Below, one piece after another: positions 27,341 through 36,064 of a stretch of DNA of 64,000 nucleotides (its first letter is position 1; the number at the start of each line of letters is the position of its first letter). Source of the stretch: Chthoniobacter sp. (GTDB taxonomy: Bacteria; Verrucomicrobiota; Verrucomicrobiia; Chthoniobacterales; Chthoniobacteraceae). The stretch spans positions 1 to 64,000 of the forward strand of contig JAIOPH010000020.1 of NCBI GenBank assembly GCA_021414005.1. Reading direction: 5' to 3'. The notes beneath the pieces are model-generated. The model had not been told where the DNA came from, searched no databases, and was given only the letters and a program-made list of their open reading frames with translations. The position numbers and the translations under genes were made by a program.

Positions 27341-28609
27341 ATGTCTGACGGCGCGTTCCCGCTCATCGCGCTCGGCATCGGCGCGCTCGCCGTGTGCTCG
27401 GCGCTATTCTCAGCCATCGAGACGGCGCTGTTTTCGCTCCAGCCTTTCCACATCGAGCGGCTGAAGGCGCGCCGCGCGGACTTCGCCGCGGCGCTGGCGC
27501 GGCTGATGGAAAACCCCCGCCGCCTGCTCAGCGTCATCCTGCTCGCCGATGCGCTGGTGAATCTCCCGCTGATTGTCCTGAGCCTTTACCTGCTCCGCCG
27601 TCTGGAAGGGCCGGACTTGCCGTTCTGGGCGGAGGCTCTGCCCATTTTAGCGCTCATTGTTTTCATCTGCGACCTCGTGCCAAAACTCGCCGCGCTGGCC
27701 GATCCATATCGCTTCGCGCGCATCGGCGTGCGCGTGCTCGGGGTGCTCACGCCGGTCTGCGATCCGCTGGCCCGCGTGCTCCAGCGGGTGAGTGAAAACG
27801 TGGCCGATGCGGTGACGCCGGCCGCGCTCAAGACCGGCCACTTTCTGAGCGAAGAGGAACTCGAAACGCTGGTGGAACTGAGCGCGGAGGACGGCGCGCT
27901 GCATGAGACGGAGAGCGAGATGATCCAGGAGATCATCAAGCTCGGCGATAAGACCGCGAAGGATTGCATGACGCCGCGCGTGGATGCCTTCGCGGTGCCG
28001 GATGATCTCACGCACGACGAACTGATCCCGCAGCTCCGCAGCAAGCGCTTCCGCCGGGTGCCCGTCTATGGCGAGACGCCGGACGAAATCGAGGGTGTGC
28101 TCGATGTGCGCGCCTTTTTGCTCAATGCGGACACGCCTTACACGGAGCAGCTCATCGCGCCGTCCTTTGTGCCGGAGACGATGAAGGCCATCGATCTACT
28201 GCGCAGTTTCCTCAAGCATCCGCAGGGTCTCGCCATCGTCGTGGATGAGCATGGCGGGACGGAGGGCATCGTGACGCTGGCGGACATCATCGAGGAAATC
28301 ATCAGCGACGCCGTGCCGCTGGCGGAGCGCGACCTCTACATCGAGGGCGTGACCGGCGGGCTCATCGTGAATGGCAGCGCGCGGCTCGACGACCTCAACG
28401 AACTGCTCAGCGTGCGGCTCGTCGAGGAGGGTATCGACACCATCGGCGGGCTGGTTTTCAACCGGCTCGGCGTGCTGCCCAAACCGGGCGCTCAGATGGA
28501 ACTGGATGGGTTAATCGTGACCGTGCGCCGCACTTCGCGTAAACGCGTGGAGGAACTTTTCATCGAGCAAACCGAGTCACAGGCCAGCGAGGAGGACGAC
28601 GCCGCATGA
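27341..28609 (+). CDS. CNNM/CorC family transporter (hemolysin-like), first copy
   Basis: The 422-residue protein begins with a CNNM (DUF21) membrane domain (ALAVCSALFSAIETALFSL, about residues 10-160), followed by a CBS pair (KDCMTPRVDAFAVPDD and the VVDEHGGTEGIVTLADIIEEI region) and a CorC_HlyC domain (SVRLVEEGIDTIGGLVFNRLGVLP). Such proteins export or sense Mg2+/Co2+. It overlaps the next CNNM gene by ATGA, so the two are translated together and may form a heteromer. Confidence 0.92.
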   Translation: MSDGAFPLIALGIGALAVCSALFSAIETALFSLQPFHIERLKARRADFAAALARLMENPRRLLSVILLADALVNLPLIVLSLYLLRRLEGPDLPFWAEALPILALIVFICDLVPKLAALADPYRFARIGVRVLGVLTPVCDPLARVLQRVSENVADAVTPAALKTGHFLSEEELETLVELSAEDGALHETESEMIQEIIKLGDKTAKDCMTPRVDAFAVPDDLTHDELIPQLRSKRFRRVPVYGETPDEIEGVLDVRAFLLNADTPYTEQLIAPSFVPETMKAIDLLRSFLKHPQGLAIVVDEHGGTEGIVTLADIIEEIISDAVPLAERDLYIEGVTGGLIVNGSARLDDLNELLSVRLVEEGIDTIGGLVFNRLGVLPKPGAQMELDGLIVTVRRTSRKRVEELFIEQTESQASEEDDAA

Positions 28610-29559
28610 TCTGGCTTGCGATCTCGCTGTGCCTGCTCGTGTCCGTCGTGTTCTCGGGCATTGAGGCGGGGATTTTGTCGGTCAACCGCGTGCGCCTGAA
28701 GCATCGTGTGAAACTCCGCGACCGCGCCGCGCTCCGGCTGGATCGCCTGCTGGAACAGCCCGAGCGCCTGCTCGTGACGGTGCTCGTGGTCACGAACCTG
28801 ATGAACATCTTCGCCATCACGCTGCTCACGCAGGAGTTCGTCGTGCGGCTGGGCGGGTGGGGGTATCCAGCGGTGCTGGCGACCTTTCTGCCGGTCTATC
28901 TTTTCGGCCTCGAGCTGCTGCCAAAATCACTCTTCCGCCGCTTCCCTTACCGCGCACTCGCCGCGCTCACCGGCCCGCTGCGTCTCGCCGATCTGCTGCT
29001 CGCGCCGATGCACGCCGCCGGCTCGGCGCTCTCTCGTTTGCTTTTCAAAAAGCGCCCCGCACCCGAGCGGAAACTTTTTGTCGCCCGCGAGGACTTCAAA
29101 TACCTGACCATCGAAAGCGAGCGCACCGGCGCGCTCGGCCGGGAAGAGCGGCAGATGATTCACAACGTCGTGGATTTCCGCGCCGTGACCGCGCGCGACG
29201 TGATGGTGCCGCTCGCCGACGTCCGCAGTATTCCCGCGCAGGCCGACCTCGCCGAACTGCTCGACGCCAGCCGCGCGACCGGCCTTGAACGCTGGCCCGT
29301 CGTCGCGGCGGGCGGCGAAATCACCGGGCTGGTCCTTGTTTTCGAAATCGCCCTCGATGGGCGGAAGCGGGGACCGATTGAGCCCTACCAGCGACGCATC
29401 GTAAAAGTCGCCGAGAACGAGCCTGCCTACAGCGTCCTGCGCAAACTCCGCGCCGCCCGCATCACCATGGCCGTCGTCGGCGACCCCGCCGGAAAGCAGC
29501 TCGGCCTGGTGACATGGGAGGACTTGATCCGCCGGCTTGTCACCATCGCTGCGGCGTAG
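28606..29559 (+). CDS. CNNM family transporter, second copy, lacking CorC_HlyC
   Basis: The 317-residue protein has a DUF21 domain (LVSVVFSGIEAGILSVNRVRLKHR) and a CBS pair (ARDVMVPLADVRSIPAQ, ITMAVVGDPAGKQLGLVTWEDLIRRLV) but ends without the C-terminal CorC_HlyC domain. It is the shorter member of a tandem pair. The last 196 bp are repeated at 35119-35328. Confidence 0.9.
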   Translation: MIWLAISLCLLVSVVFSGIEAGILSVNRVRLKHRVKLRDRAALRLDRLLEQPERLLVTVLVVTNLMNIFAITLLTQEFVVRLGGWGYPAVLATFLPVYLFGLELLPKSLFRRFPYRALAALTGPLRLADLLLAPMHAAGSALSRLLFKKRPAPERKLFVAREDFKYLTIESERTGALGREERQMIHNVVDFRAVTARDVMVPLADVRSIPAQADLAELLDASRATGLERWPVVAAGGEITGLVLVFEIALDGRKRGPIEPYQRRIVKVAENEPAYSVLRKLRAARITMAVVGDPAGKQLGLVTWEDLIRRLVTIAAA

Positions 29560-29565
29560 TCCGCG
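29370..29565 (+). repeat. direct repeat, copy A (3' end of a CNNM gene)
   Basis: The last 60 or so codons of the second CNNM gene plus GTAGTCCGCG after its stop recur at 35119-35328 in the same orientation. The two copies differ at scattered positions, and copy B has a 15-bp tandem duplication. Together they bracket about 5.6 kb. Confidence 0.85.
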
Positions 29566-29569
29566 AAGA

Positions 29570-30556
29570 TCATCGTGGCGACGGCGACCGGTGCCGGGCG
29601 GCCTTGGAATTTGGCTGCGGTTTGGGCTTTCGTCCTCCGCCCTTCCGCACTCGCTCCGCCTCGCGGGCGAGCACGGCCACGATCGGATGCTCGATGCGAC
29701 GTTCGGCGGTGATCAGGTAGAGCTTCGTCTGGCATTCCTCGGTGCGCCCCAGCGCTACGAAGCCGTAGCGCTCGATGGCCTCCGCGGCCACCACCGTGGG
29801 CACGACGGTGATGCCGATGCCCTCGGTCGCCACGATTTTCGCCAGCGCGGCGTCCTCAAATTCGCCGATGACCAGCGGCTCGACCTGAACCGCACGGAAC
29901 CACTGTTCCAGCTCCCGGCGCAGCGCCGTATTCGCGGTCGGCAGCAGCATGCGCGCGCCGTGCAGATTGCGCGGAAAACGTCCCGATAAGTTTTGCGCGA
30001 GATGCGGCGCGGCGCAAAAGGTGATCCCGCTTGTGCCAATGGGGTGCGTAAAGGTCCTGACCTTCGCGCTGGACGGCGGCGGTTCGTCGGCGAGCAAGGC
30101 ATCCAGTCGATGGGCAGCGAGCTGCCCGAGCAAATCGTCGAGTTTGCCCTCCTGACACGTCACCCGGACTGGCGGCTCCTGCGCGAAGACGGGGCGCAGG
30201 ATGTCCAGGCTGAGCAGCTTGGGAAACGAGTCCACAACCCCGACATGCAGCCGCTGAATCCGCGCGGTCGGCGTGTGTTTCGTGATCGTGAGCAGTTCAC
30301 GCCCGAGGGCGAAAATCTCCTCCGCATACCCGTAGATGAGCCGGCCAAAATCCGTCAGGACCAGGGATCGTCCACTTCGCCGGTATAGGGTTTCGCCAAG
30401 CGCCGCCTCGAGCTGTTTGACCTGCGCGCAGATCGACGGCTGAGAGGTGTGCAGGATCTCCGAGGCGCGCCTGACACTGCCGCTCCTGGCCACGGCGTGA
30501 AAGTAGCGAAGATGATGATAGTTCAGCCATTCACTGGCGAAGTCTGCGGATTCCAT
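29570..30556 (-). CDS. NhaR-like LysR family regulator
   Basis: From ATG 30556 (MESADFASEWLNYHHL) it has 328 residues; ATG 30577 is an alternative. The HTH region, WLNYHHLRYFHAVARSGSVRRASEILHTSQPSICAQVKQLE, closely follows NhaR, the activator of the Na+/H+ antiporter NhaA. The effector domain contains LHVGVVDSFPKLL, also NhaR-like. No NhaA gene is adjacent. Its stop lies 5 bp after repeat copy A. Confidence 0.88.
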   Translation of the reverse strand: MESADFASEWLNYHHLRYFHAVARSGSVRRASEILHTSQPSICAQVKQLEAALGETLYRRSGRSLVLTDFGRLIYGYAEEIFALGRELLTITKHTPTARIQRLHVGVVDSFPKLLSLDILRPVFAQEPPVRVTCQEGKLDDLLGQLAAHRLDALLADEPPPSSAKVRTFTHPIGTSGITFCAAPHLAQNLSGRFPRNLHGARMLLPTANTALRRELEQWFRAVQVEPLVIGEFEDAALAKIVATEGIGITVVPTVVAAEAIERYGFVALGRTEECQTKLYLITAERRIEHPIVAVLAREAERVRKGGGRKPKPQPNSKAARHRSPSPR

Positions 30557-30625
30557 AAATGCTAACGATGGGTTCATTAATGTGTCTTTGTCGAATCCGA
30601 AAAGTCGCGCGAATCTCGGCGCATT

Positions 30626-30979
30626 ATGAAACTCATCCTCAGTCACCGTCACCATCAGCCGTCACCATCCTTCACCGCGCTCATCCGCCAGCAGATCGAA
30701 ATACTGCTCCCCACGCTGCAGATCGACGAAGCCCGGATTTTCGTGGAGCATCGGCACGAAGCCAGTCCCGCTTTCCGCGTCACGGCTCACCTCGTCACCC
30801 CTGGCCCGGATGTCTTCGCTGAGGCCGTCGATCACACCCTGCGCGCCGCACTGCAGAAAATGATCGGCCAGCTCGAAACGCGCATCGGCCACCGTCACGA
30901 AAAGCGTGCCCGGCACCGCCGCCTCACGAACAAGACCGCTCCGCGGCCGCAACTCGCGGCCTCTGCTGCCCGGCACTGA
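30626..30979 (+). CDS. HPF/RaiA-like ribosome hibernation factor
   Basis: The 117-residue protein begins MKLILSHRHHQPSPSFTALIRQQIEILLP and continues with a strand-helix pattern (EARIFVEHRHEASPAFRVTAHLVTPGPDVFAE). This is the double-stranded-RNA-binding-like fold of the sigma54-modulation/HPF family. The C-terminal tail is basic and low complexity. The gene is divergent from the NhaR-like regulator and sits 27 bp before the DUF1232 gene. Confidence 0.7.
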   Translation: MKLILSHRHHQPSPSFTALIRQQIEILLPTLQIDEARIFVEHRHEASPAFRVTAHLVTPGPDVFAEAVDHTLRAALQKMIGQLETRIGHRHEKRARHRRLTNKTAPRPQLAASAARH

Positions 30980-31005
30980 AGCCTCGAAACCCATTCCATC
31001 ACACC

Positions 31006-31488
31006 ATGACCGGCCCCATGACTACACCCGATCCAACTCCCGCGAGCTATCTGAACTACGCCGCCAGACAGGGCATCAACCTTCGACAGTTTGTCACCCA
31101 GGGCGGGCGTCTGCTCGGTCCGAAAGACCATACCCAACTAACCACCGGAATTTCCAGCCTCCGGGAAAAAATCTGTGTCCTGCGGGATACCCATCCGCGT
31201 CTCGGGCGACAGCTCGATTTCCTGCTGAACTTCATCGCTCACGACAACGCGAGGCCTTGGGAGACCGTGGGAACACTGCCGGAAGCGGTGCGCAACGAGA
31301 CCGTCTTTGCCTTACTCTACACGGTAAAAGATCTCGACCTGATCCCCGATGACACGCCGGGAATCGGTTTTCTCGACGACGCGGCGGTGATCGAAATCGT
31401 CCTGACACGTCACGCGGCAATCTTCGAGCAATACTGCGCCACCCACGACCTCGACTGGGTGGAACTGCGGCCGGGACTTCCCAGCTAA
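31006..31488 (+). CDS. DUF1232 (YkvA-like) protein
   Basis: The 160-residue product contains TVFALLYTVKDLDLIPDDTPGIGFLDDAAVIEIVL, the DUF1232/YkvA signature (LLYxxxPxDLIPDxxPxxGxLDDA). The usual Pro of the first part is replaced by KD. A predicted helical N-terminal region of about 100 residues precedes it. YkvA function is unknown. It lies in one strand-run with the S2P protease gene 30 bp later. Confidence 0.72.
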   Translation: MTGPMTTPDPTPASYLNYAARQGINLRQFVTQGGRLLGPKDHTQLTTGISSLREKICVLRDTHPRLGRQLDFLLNFIAHDNARPWETVGTLPEAVRNETVFALLYTVKDLDLIPDDTPGIGFLDDAAVIEIVLTRHAAIFEQYCATHDLDWVELRPGLPS

Positions 31489-31518
31489 ATTCGCATCACT
31501 CCACATCCACCTACTCCT

Positions 31519-32652
31519 ATGAGATGGTCCTTCAAAATCGGCCGCATGCTTGGGATTGACGTGTTTCTGCACGCAACCTTCCTGCTCGTTCTATCCTTCA
31601 TCGCCGTGACACACTGGATGGCGCACGGCTCGCTCGCTGCCGTGGCCAGCGGCGTGGGTTTCTTCGTCGCGCTTTTCGTTTGCGTGCTCCTGCATGAATA
31701 CGGACACGCACTCGCCGCGCGGCATTTTGGCGTCGCTACGAAGGACATTACCCTGCTGCCCATCGGTGGCGTGGCACGGCTCGAACGCATGCCGGAAAAG
31801 CCAATTCAGGAGCTCTGGGTTGCGCTCGCTGGTCCGGCGGTTAACGTCGTCATCGCGATTGCCATCGCCGCCTGGCTCACGCTGACCGGCTCTTGGGAAT
31901 CGGTCACGATGCTGACCACGACAGGCGGCGGATTCGCGGAGCGACTGCTCGCGGTGAATGTCACCCTGGTCGTCTTCAATATGATCCCGGCCTTTCCAAT
32001 GGACGGCGGGCGGGTGCTTCGCGCCGTCCTCGCGATGCAGATGGAATACGCCCGCGCCACACGGATCGCCGCGCGCATCGGCCAGGGGCTGGCAGCGGTC
32101 GTTGGCGTCATCGGCTTATTCTCAAATCCGTTCCTCATGCTCATCGCCGTTTTCATCTGGTTCGGGGCTTCGCAAGAAGCCGCTGCAGCCGACGCCAAAG
32201 CGTCCATCAGCGACCTGCCCGTGCGCGAAGCCATGCTCACAAACTTCAGCACCCTCTCGCCGCGAGACACCCTCGGAGATGCCACGCGACTTCTTATCGA
32301 TGGTTCGCAGCAGGATTTTCCGGTGCTCGACGGCGAACGCGTCGTCGGCGTCCTCACGCACTCGCGGCTCTTTGAAATGCTGCGCGAACGCGGCGAATGG
32401 ACGTTCGTAGCCGATGCCATGGAGCGCGATTTCCGTTCATTGCGGCCAGACGAACGGCTCGACGGCGCGCTTTTCCAGGCGGAACCCGGACTTACCATCA
32501 TGCCTGTGGTGCGCGACGGGCACCTCGTGGGCCTGCTCACGGCGGAAAACATCGGCGAACTGCTGATGATCCGGTCCGCGCGCGCCCTGCGACCGTCCTT
32601 ACCGCCACCGCTGCCATCCACCTACCTCAGCCGCTTCGTTCACAAACGCTGA
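31519..32652 (+). CDS. site-2 protease family protein with CBS domains
   Basis: The 377-residue protein is an intramembrane zinc protease of the S2P/M50 group: HEYGH (His59, Glu60, His63) in the second helix and [12 protein letters not shown] (Asp162) in the third core helix. A pair of CBS domains follows (about 220-335: [21 protein letters not shown], and [21 protein letters not shown]). S2Ps with CBS pairs are thought to be regulated by adenine nucleotides and cleave membrane-bound anti-sigma factors or similar substrates. Confidence 0.92.
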   Translation: MRWSFKIGRMLGIDVFLHATFLLVLSFIAVTHWMAHGSLAAVASGVGFFVALFVCVLLHEYGHALAARHFGVATKDITLLPIGGVARLERMPEKPIQELWVALAGPAVNVVIAIAIAAWLTLTGSWESVTMLTTTGGGFAERLLAVNVTLVVFNMIPAFPMDGGRVLRAVLAMQMEYARATRIAARIGQGLAAVVGVIGLFSNPFLMLIAVFIWFGASQEAAAADAKASISDLPVREAMLTNFSTLSPRDTLGDATRLLIDGSQQDFPVLDGERVVGVLTHSRLFEMLRERGEWTFVADAMERDFRSLRPDERLDGALFQAEPGLTIMPVVRDGHLVGLLTAENIGELLMIRSARALRPSLPPPLPSTYLSRFVHKR

Positions 32653-32724
32653 CCACCAAGTGTGCGGCTGCCCGGGATAAATTCACAGATGCCCGCCACT
32701 CAAACTCTTATCCAACACCTACAC

Positions 32725-33687
32725 ATGACTGACACCCTCTGGCTCTGGATCGGCTTCAATGTCTTCGTCCTCCTCATGCTTGCGCTCGACCTCGGTGTCT
32801 TCCATCGCAAGGCCCACGTCGTAACCTTTAAGGAGTCGATCGCGTGGACCGTCGCCTGGGTCTCGCTCGCGCTGCTGTTTAATCTCGGCGTCGCACATTA
32901 CATGGGCGACCAGAAGGGCCTCGAGTTCTTCACCGGCTACGTCATCGAGAAGTCACTGAGCGTGGACAACGTCTTCGTCTTCGCGCTGCTCTTTTCCTAC
33001 TTCGCGGTGCCGCCGCTGTATCAGCACAAGGTACTCTTCTGGGGCATCCTCGGAGCGCTGATCATGCGCGCGATCATGATCTTTCTCGGTGCCGCGCTCA
33101 TCGAGCGCTTCGCGTGGATCATCTACGTTTTCGGCGCGTTCCTTATCCTCACGGGCATCAAGATGATCGTGAAGCGCGAGGAGGAGATTCACCCCGAGCG
33201 CAACCCGCTGGTGCGCTGGTTCAAGAAGCTCATGCCGGTGACAAACGATTATCGCGGCGACAAGTTCTTCGTGCGTGAAAACGGCGTCCGCATGGCCACG
33301 CCGCTTTTCGTTGTGCTCCTGCTCGTCGAGTTCTCCGACCTGATCTTCGCGGTGGACTCCATTCCTGCGATCTTCGCTGTCACTAAGGATCCGTTTATTG
33401 TTTATACCTCGAACGTCTTTGCCATCCTCGGCCTGCGCTCCCTCTACTTCGCCCTCGCCGGAGTGATGGACAAATTCCACTACCTCAAGATCGGCCTCGG
33501 CGTGGTGCTGAGCTTCGTCGGCGTGAAGATGCTGCTTGGGCATACGGCCTACAAAATCGACACCCATGTCTCGCTCGGCATGATCGTCGCGGTGCTCGCC
33601 ACGTCGATCATCGTCTCACTGTTGCGTCCTAAAAAAGCCGAGGTGAAGGTCGGTCATGCTCCTGCCGAACCCGTGCCGCTTCCCTGA
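32725..33687 (+). CDS. TerC/Alx family membrane protein
   Basis: The start at 32725 gives 320 residues beginning MTDTLWLWIGFNVFVLLMLALDLGVF. The TerC signature is present: EKSLSVDNVFVFALLFSYF and EFSDLIFAVDSIPAIFAVTKDPFIVYTSN, with conserved Asp residues in the two inverted-repeat halves. TerC/Alx proteins export Mn2+ or take part in tellurite resistance and alkaline response. I found no yybP-ykoY riboswitch in the 72-bp leader. It overlaps the following CNNM gene by 1 bp (TGATG). Confidence 0.93.
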   Translation: MTDTLWLWIGFNVFVLLMLALDLGVFHRKAHVVTFKESIAWTVAWVSLALLFNLGVAHYMGDQKGLEFFTGYVIEKSLSVDNVFVFALLFSYFAVPPLYQHKVLFWGILGALIMRAIMIFLGAALIERFAWIIYVFGAFLILTGIKMIVKREEEIHPERNPLVRWFKKLMPVTNDYRGDKFFVRENGVRMATPLFVVLLLVEFSDLIFAVDSIPAIFAVTKDPFIVYTSNVFAILGLRSLYFALAGVMDKFHYLKIGLGVVLSFVGVKMLLGHTAYKIDTHVSLGMIVAVLATSIIVSLLRPKKAEVKVGHAPAEPVPLP

Positions 33688-35003
33688 TGAGCATCGTCGT
33701 CGTCGAAATTCTGATCATCCTCGCGCTGTTCCTGGCCAATGGAATCTTTGCCATGAGCGAGATGGCCGTCGTGTCTTCACGCAAATCGCGGCTCAAGCAG
33801 ATGGCTGCGGACGGCGACGCGGGTGCGGTCGCCGCGCTGCGCCTGGCGGAGGCTCCGAATCGCTTCCTGCCCACCGTCCAGATCGGTATCACGATGATCG
33901 GCCTGCTCGCGGGAGCGTTTGGCGGCGCGACGCTGGCCGCGGTTCTCGCTGGCCAATTGAAGGCCCTGCCGGGCTTCGCGCCGTATGCCGATGCGGTGAG
34001 CGTGGGACTCGTCGTGGTTGCGCTTGGGTTCCTGTCGGTCATCGTCGGCGAACTCGCGCCGAAGCGTATCGCGCTCGCGGCCCCCGAGAAAATCGCCAGC
34101 CGTATCTCGCGACCGATCGAGTGGCTCGCCCGGCTCACGCAACCGATCGTCCAAATGCTCAGCGGCGCGACCGACTTCCTCCTGCGGTTGTTGCGTGTGA
34201 AGCCCGACCAGCCGGACCCCGTGTCGGAAGATGAGGTGCGGCTCCTTTTGTGCGAGGGCCGCGAGAGCGGTGTCTTTCACAAGGAGGAACCGCGCATGGT
34301 CGAGTCGGTGCTTTCTTTCGACCGCCGCCCGGTGCGGGAAATCATGACGCCGCGCGCCAAGCTCGTCTTCGTGAACCTCACGGACACGCAGGAAACGCTG
34401 TGGCACAAGATCGTCGTCTCCGGTCATTCGAGTTACCCGGTCTGCGGGGAAGATCGCGATCACATCGTCGGCGTGATCACGGTGAAATCCGTCTATGCCA
34501 ATCTCGCGGCGGGAACGACGGTGCGCGTGGTCGATCTCCTCACCACGCCGCTCTTCGTCGCGCCGGAGAAGGCGGTAATGGATGTCCTGAACGAGTTCAA
34601 GCGCACCGGCTTGCATCTTGCCGTGGTGCGTGAAGCCGACGGTCGCGCGGTCGGACTAGTCACGCTCGTGGATGTGCTCGAAGCCATCGTTGGCGACATC
34701 CCTTCGCTCGAAGATCGTCTGCGTCCGGAAGCCCGGCAGCGCGCGGATGGTTCGTGGCTGGTCGATGGTCACTATGACCTCACGAAACTCAGCGCACTTC
34801 TCGGCGTGCCTTTCACCGAACACGCCAGCGACGACGGCACGTCGCTCGCGGCATTCATTGGCCATCGGCTGGCTGGTGCGCCGCGCGAAGGCGATACCCT
34901 CGTCTGCGCCGGCCTGCGCTTCGAGATCATCGACATGGACCGCACGTCGGTGGACAAGATTCTTATCCAGCCGGAACCGGCGCGGGTGGTGCCGATCCCA
35001 TGA
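33687..35003 (+). CDS. CNNM/CorC family transporter, third copy
   Basis: The 438-residue protein shows the DUF21 domain (LANGIFAMSEMAVVSSRKSRLKQM, long membrane part to about residue 170), a CBS pair (REIMTPRAKLVFVNL, VVREADGRAVGLVTLVDVLEAIVGDI) and a C-terminal CorC_HlyC domain (LSALLGVPFTEHASDDGTSLAAFIGHRLAG). It is the fullest of the three CNNM proteins here and is coupled to terC by overlapping stop and start. The next ORF starts inside its stop (ATGA). Confidence 0.93.
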   Translation: MSIVVVEILIILALFLANGIFAMSEMAVVSSRKSRLKQMAADGDAGAVAALRLAEAPNRFLPTVQIGITMIGLLAGAFGGATLAAVLAGQLKALPGFAPYADAVSVGLVVVALGFLSVIVGELAPKRIALAAPEKIASRISRPIEWLARLTQPIVQMLSGATDFLLRLLRVKPDQPDPVSEDEVRLLLCEGRESGVFHKEEPRMVESVLSFDRRPVREIMTPRAKLVFVNLTDTQETLWHKIVVSGHSSYPVCGEDRDHIVGVITVKSVYANLAAGTTVRVVDLLTTPLFVAPEKAVMDVLNEFKRTGLHLAVVREADGRAVGLVTLVDVLEAIVGDIPSLEDRLRPEARQRADGSWLVDGHYDLTKLSALLGVPFTEHASDDGTSLAAFIGHRLAGAPREGDTLVCAGLRFEIIDMDRTSVDKILIQPEPARVVPIP

Positions 35004-35149
35004 TCCACTTCGCAAAAGGCATCATCGGTTCGCGGGTGTTTCGTGGGACGATTATCGCGGTGATCGTCTTTGCCGGAGTGCTCACGGGCGTGGAAACGAA
35101 CGTCGACATCGAAAGCGCGGATCGCTCGATCCCTACCATGGGCGCATAG
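35000..35149 (+). pseudogene. N-terminal fragment of a voltage-gated ion channel gene, truncated
   Basis: An ATG overlapping the CNNM stop opens a 49-codon ORF: MIHFAKGIIGSRVFRGTIIA continuing with a hydrophobic helix ending LTGVETN. That resembles the S1 helix start of bacterial ion-transport (voltage-gated) channels. After about 38 residues the reading enters the duplicated CNNM 3' sequence and stops. The rest of the channel is not found. It seems cut off by the recombination that placed repeat copy B. Confidence 0.5.
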
Positions 35150-35328
35150 TGAAAGTGGCGGAGAACGAGCCTGCCTACAGCGTCTCGTGTAAACGCGTCT
35201 CGTGTAAACTCCGCGCCGCCCGCATCACCATGGCCGTCGTCAGCGCCCCCGGCGGAAAGCAGCTCGGCTTGGTGACATGGGAGGACTTGATCCATCGGTT
35301 GGTCACCATCGCTGCGGCGTAGTCCGCG
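35119..35328 (+). repeat. direct repeat, copy B (orphan 3' end of a CNNM gene)
   Basis: Sequence nearly identical to 29370-29565. It would encode RIVKVAENEPAYSV...GKQLGLVTWEDLIHRLVTIAAA but has no gene body in front. Unit GCGTCTCGTGTAAAC is present twice in tandem (about 35180-35209), an in-frame 15-bp duplication absent from copy A. Confidence 0.85.
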
Positions 35329-35358
35329 CCACGGCACGCCGTCGCGGCCGCTGCGGGC

Positions 35359-35880
35359 CTATTTCCGTCGGGTGAGGGTCGAAGTGCAGCCCGGCTGTTC
35401 CTTGCCGCCATCCCAACTCGCGCCAGAGAACTGAATTTTTTGCGCTCCTCTCTTCGACTTCGGCTGCGCTTCCTGAATCAGGTGGACGCTGTGCATGTGG
35501 CGATCATGCCGCGGGTTGAGATTCGTCCCGCCGGCGAAATCGAAGACAAACTCCGTTGGCGTGCTTTTGGCCGCGTTGAATTTCATGTGGGGCTGGTTCC
35601 CGAGCGCGCAGTAGTGGGTCATCAGCAGGTTGCCCTTGTCCATGTGGTAAACGGACAGCATTTCCATCTTCGTCCCCGGAAAGATGATTTCCTGCACCGC
35701 GCTCCCGGCGGCGGTCACGCGGAACACGGAATGCGCGGGCGGCATCCCCTTCATCATCGCCGGACCCCGCCAGTCGCCCTCCAGTTTCTTGATCGCCTCG
35801 AAAGCGGCGGAAGGGGTGACGGAGGGTTGGGCAGCCGAGGCCGCCGTGGTGAGAAGAGCGAGGGTGAGGAGGAGTTTCAT
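35359..35880 (-). CDS. secreted hypothetical protein
   Basis: The ATG at 35880 gives a signal peptide (MKLLLTLALLTTAASAAQ) and 173 residues. The mature part opens with AAFEAIKKLEGDWRGP, which resembles the start of small beta-barrel (lipocalin or DUF1579-like) proteins, and continues with alternating strands (SVFRVTAAGSAVQEIIFPGTKMEMLSVYHM). HYCALGNQPHMKF and a His-rich segment (PRHDRHMHSVHLI) are notable. The ligand is unknown. Confidence 0.65.
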   Translation of the reverse strand: MKLLLTLALLTTAASAAQPSVTPSAAFEAIKKLEGDWRGPAMMKGMPPAHSVFRVTAAGSAVQEIIFPGTKMEMLSVYHMDKGNLLMTHYCALGNQPHMKFNAAKSTPTEFVFDFAGGTNLNPRHDRHMHSVHLIQEAQPKSKRGAQKIQFSGASWDGGKEQPGCTSTLTRRK

Positions 35881-35975
35881 GGAAAAACCCTGTCGCCCCG
35901 CACGAGAGTTGGCAAGCACCGGCTGCGAGCCCGAAAGGATGAATGATTTGCGGGCGCGTCGGCGGCTTTCGGCGC

Positions 35976-36003
35976 TTGCTTGGCGGGGTGGGGTGGCTAG
36001 GGT
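35976..36003 (+). promoter_or_regulatory. putative promoter of the PVC dehydrogenase gene
   Basis: TTGCTT at 35976 and TAGGGT at 35998 are 16 bp apart, about 60 bp before the start codon at 36065. It is a weaker match to the TTGAC/TAGCCT pattern. Confidence 0.3.
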
Positions 36004-36064
36004 TCGCGCCCTTCCACGCGGTGGACAAGTTCCGTCACGAAAAACCTCCCGCTATTTTTCCATT

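Noticed and set aside
32653..32724. yybP-ykoY manganese riboswitch before terC
   Set aside because: The 72-bp leader is too short and shows no matching helices.
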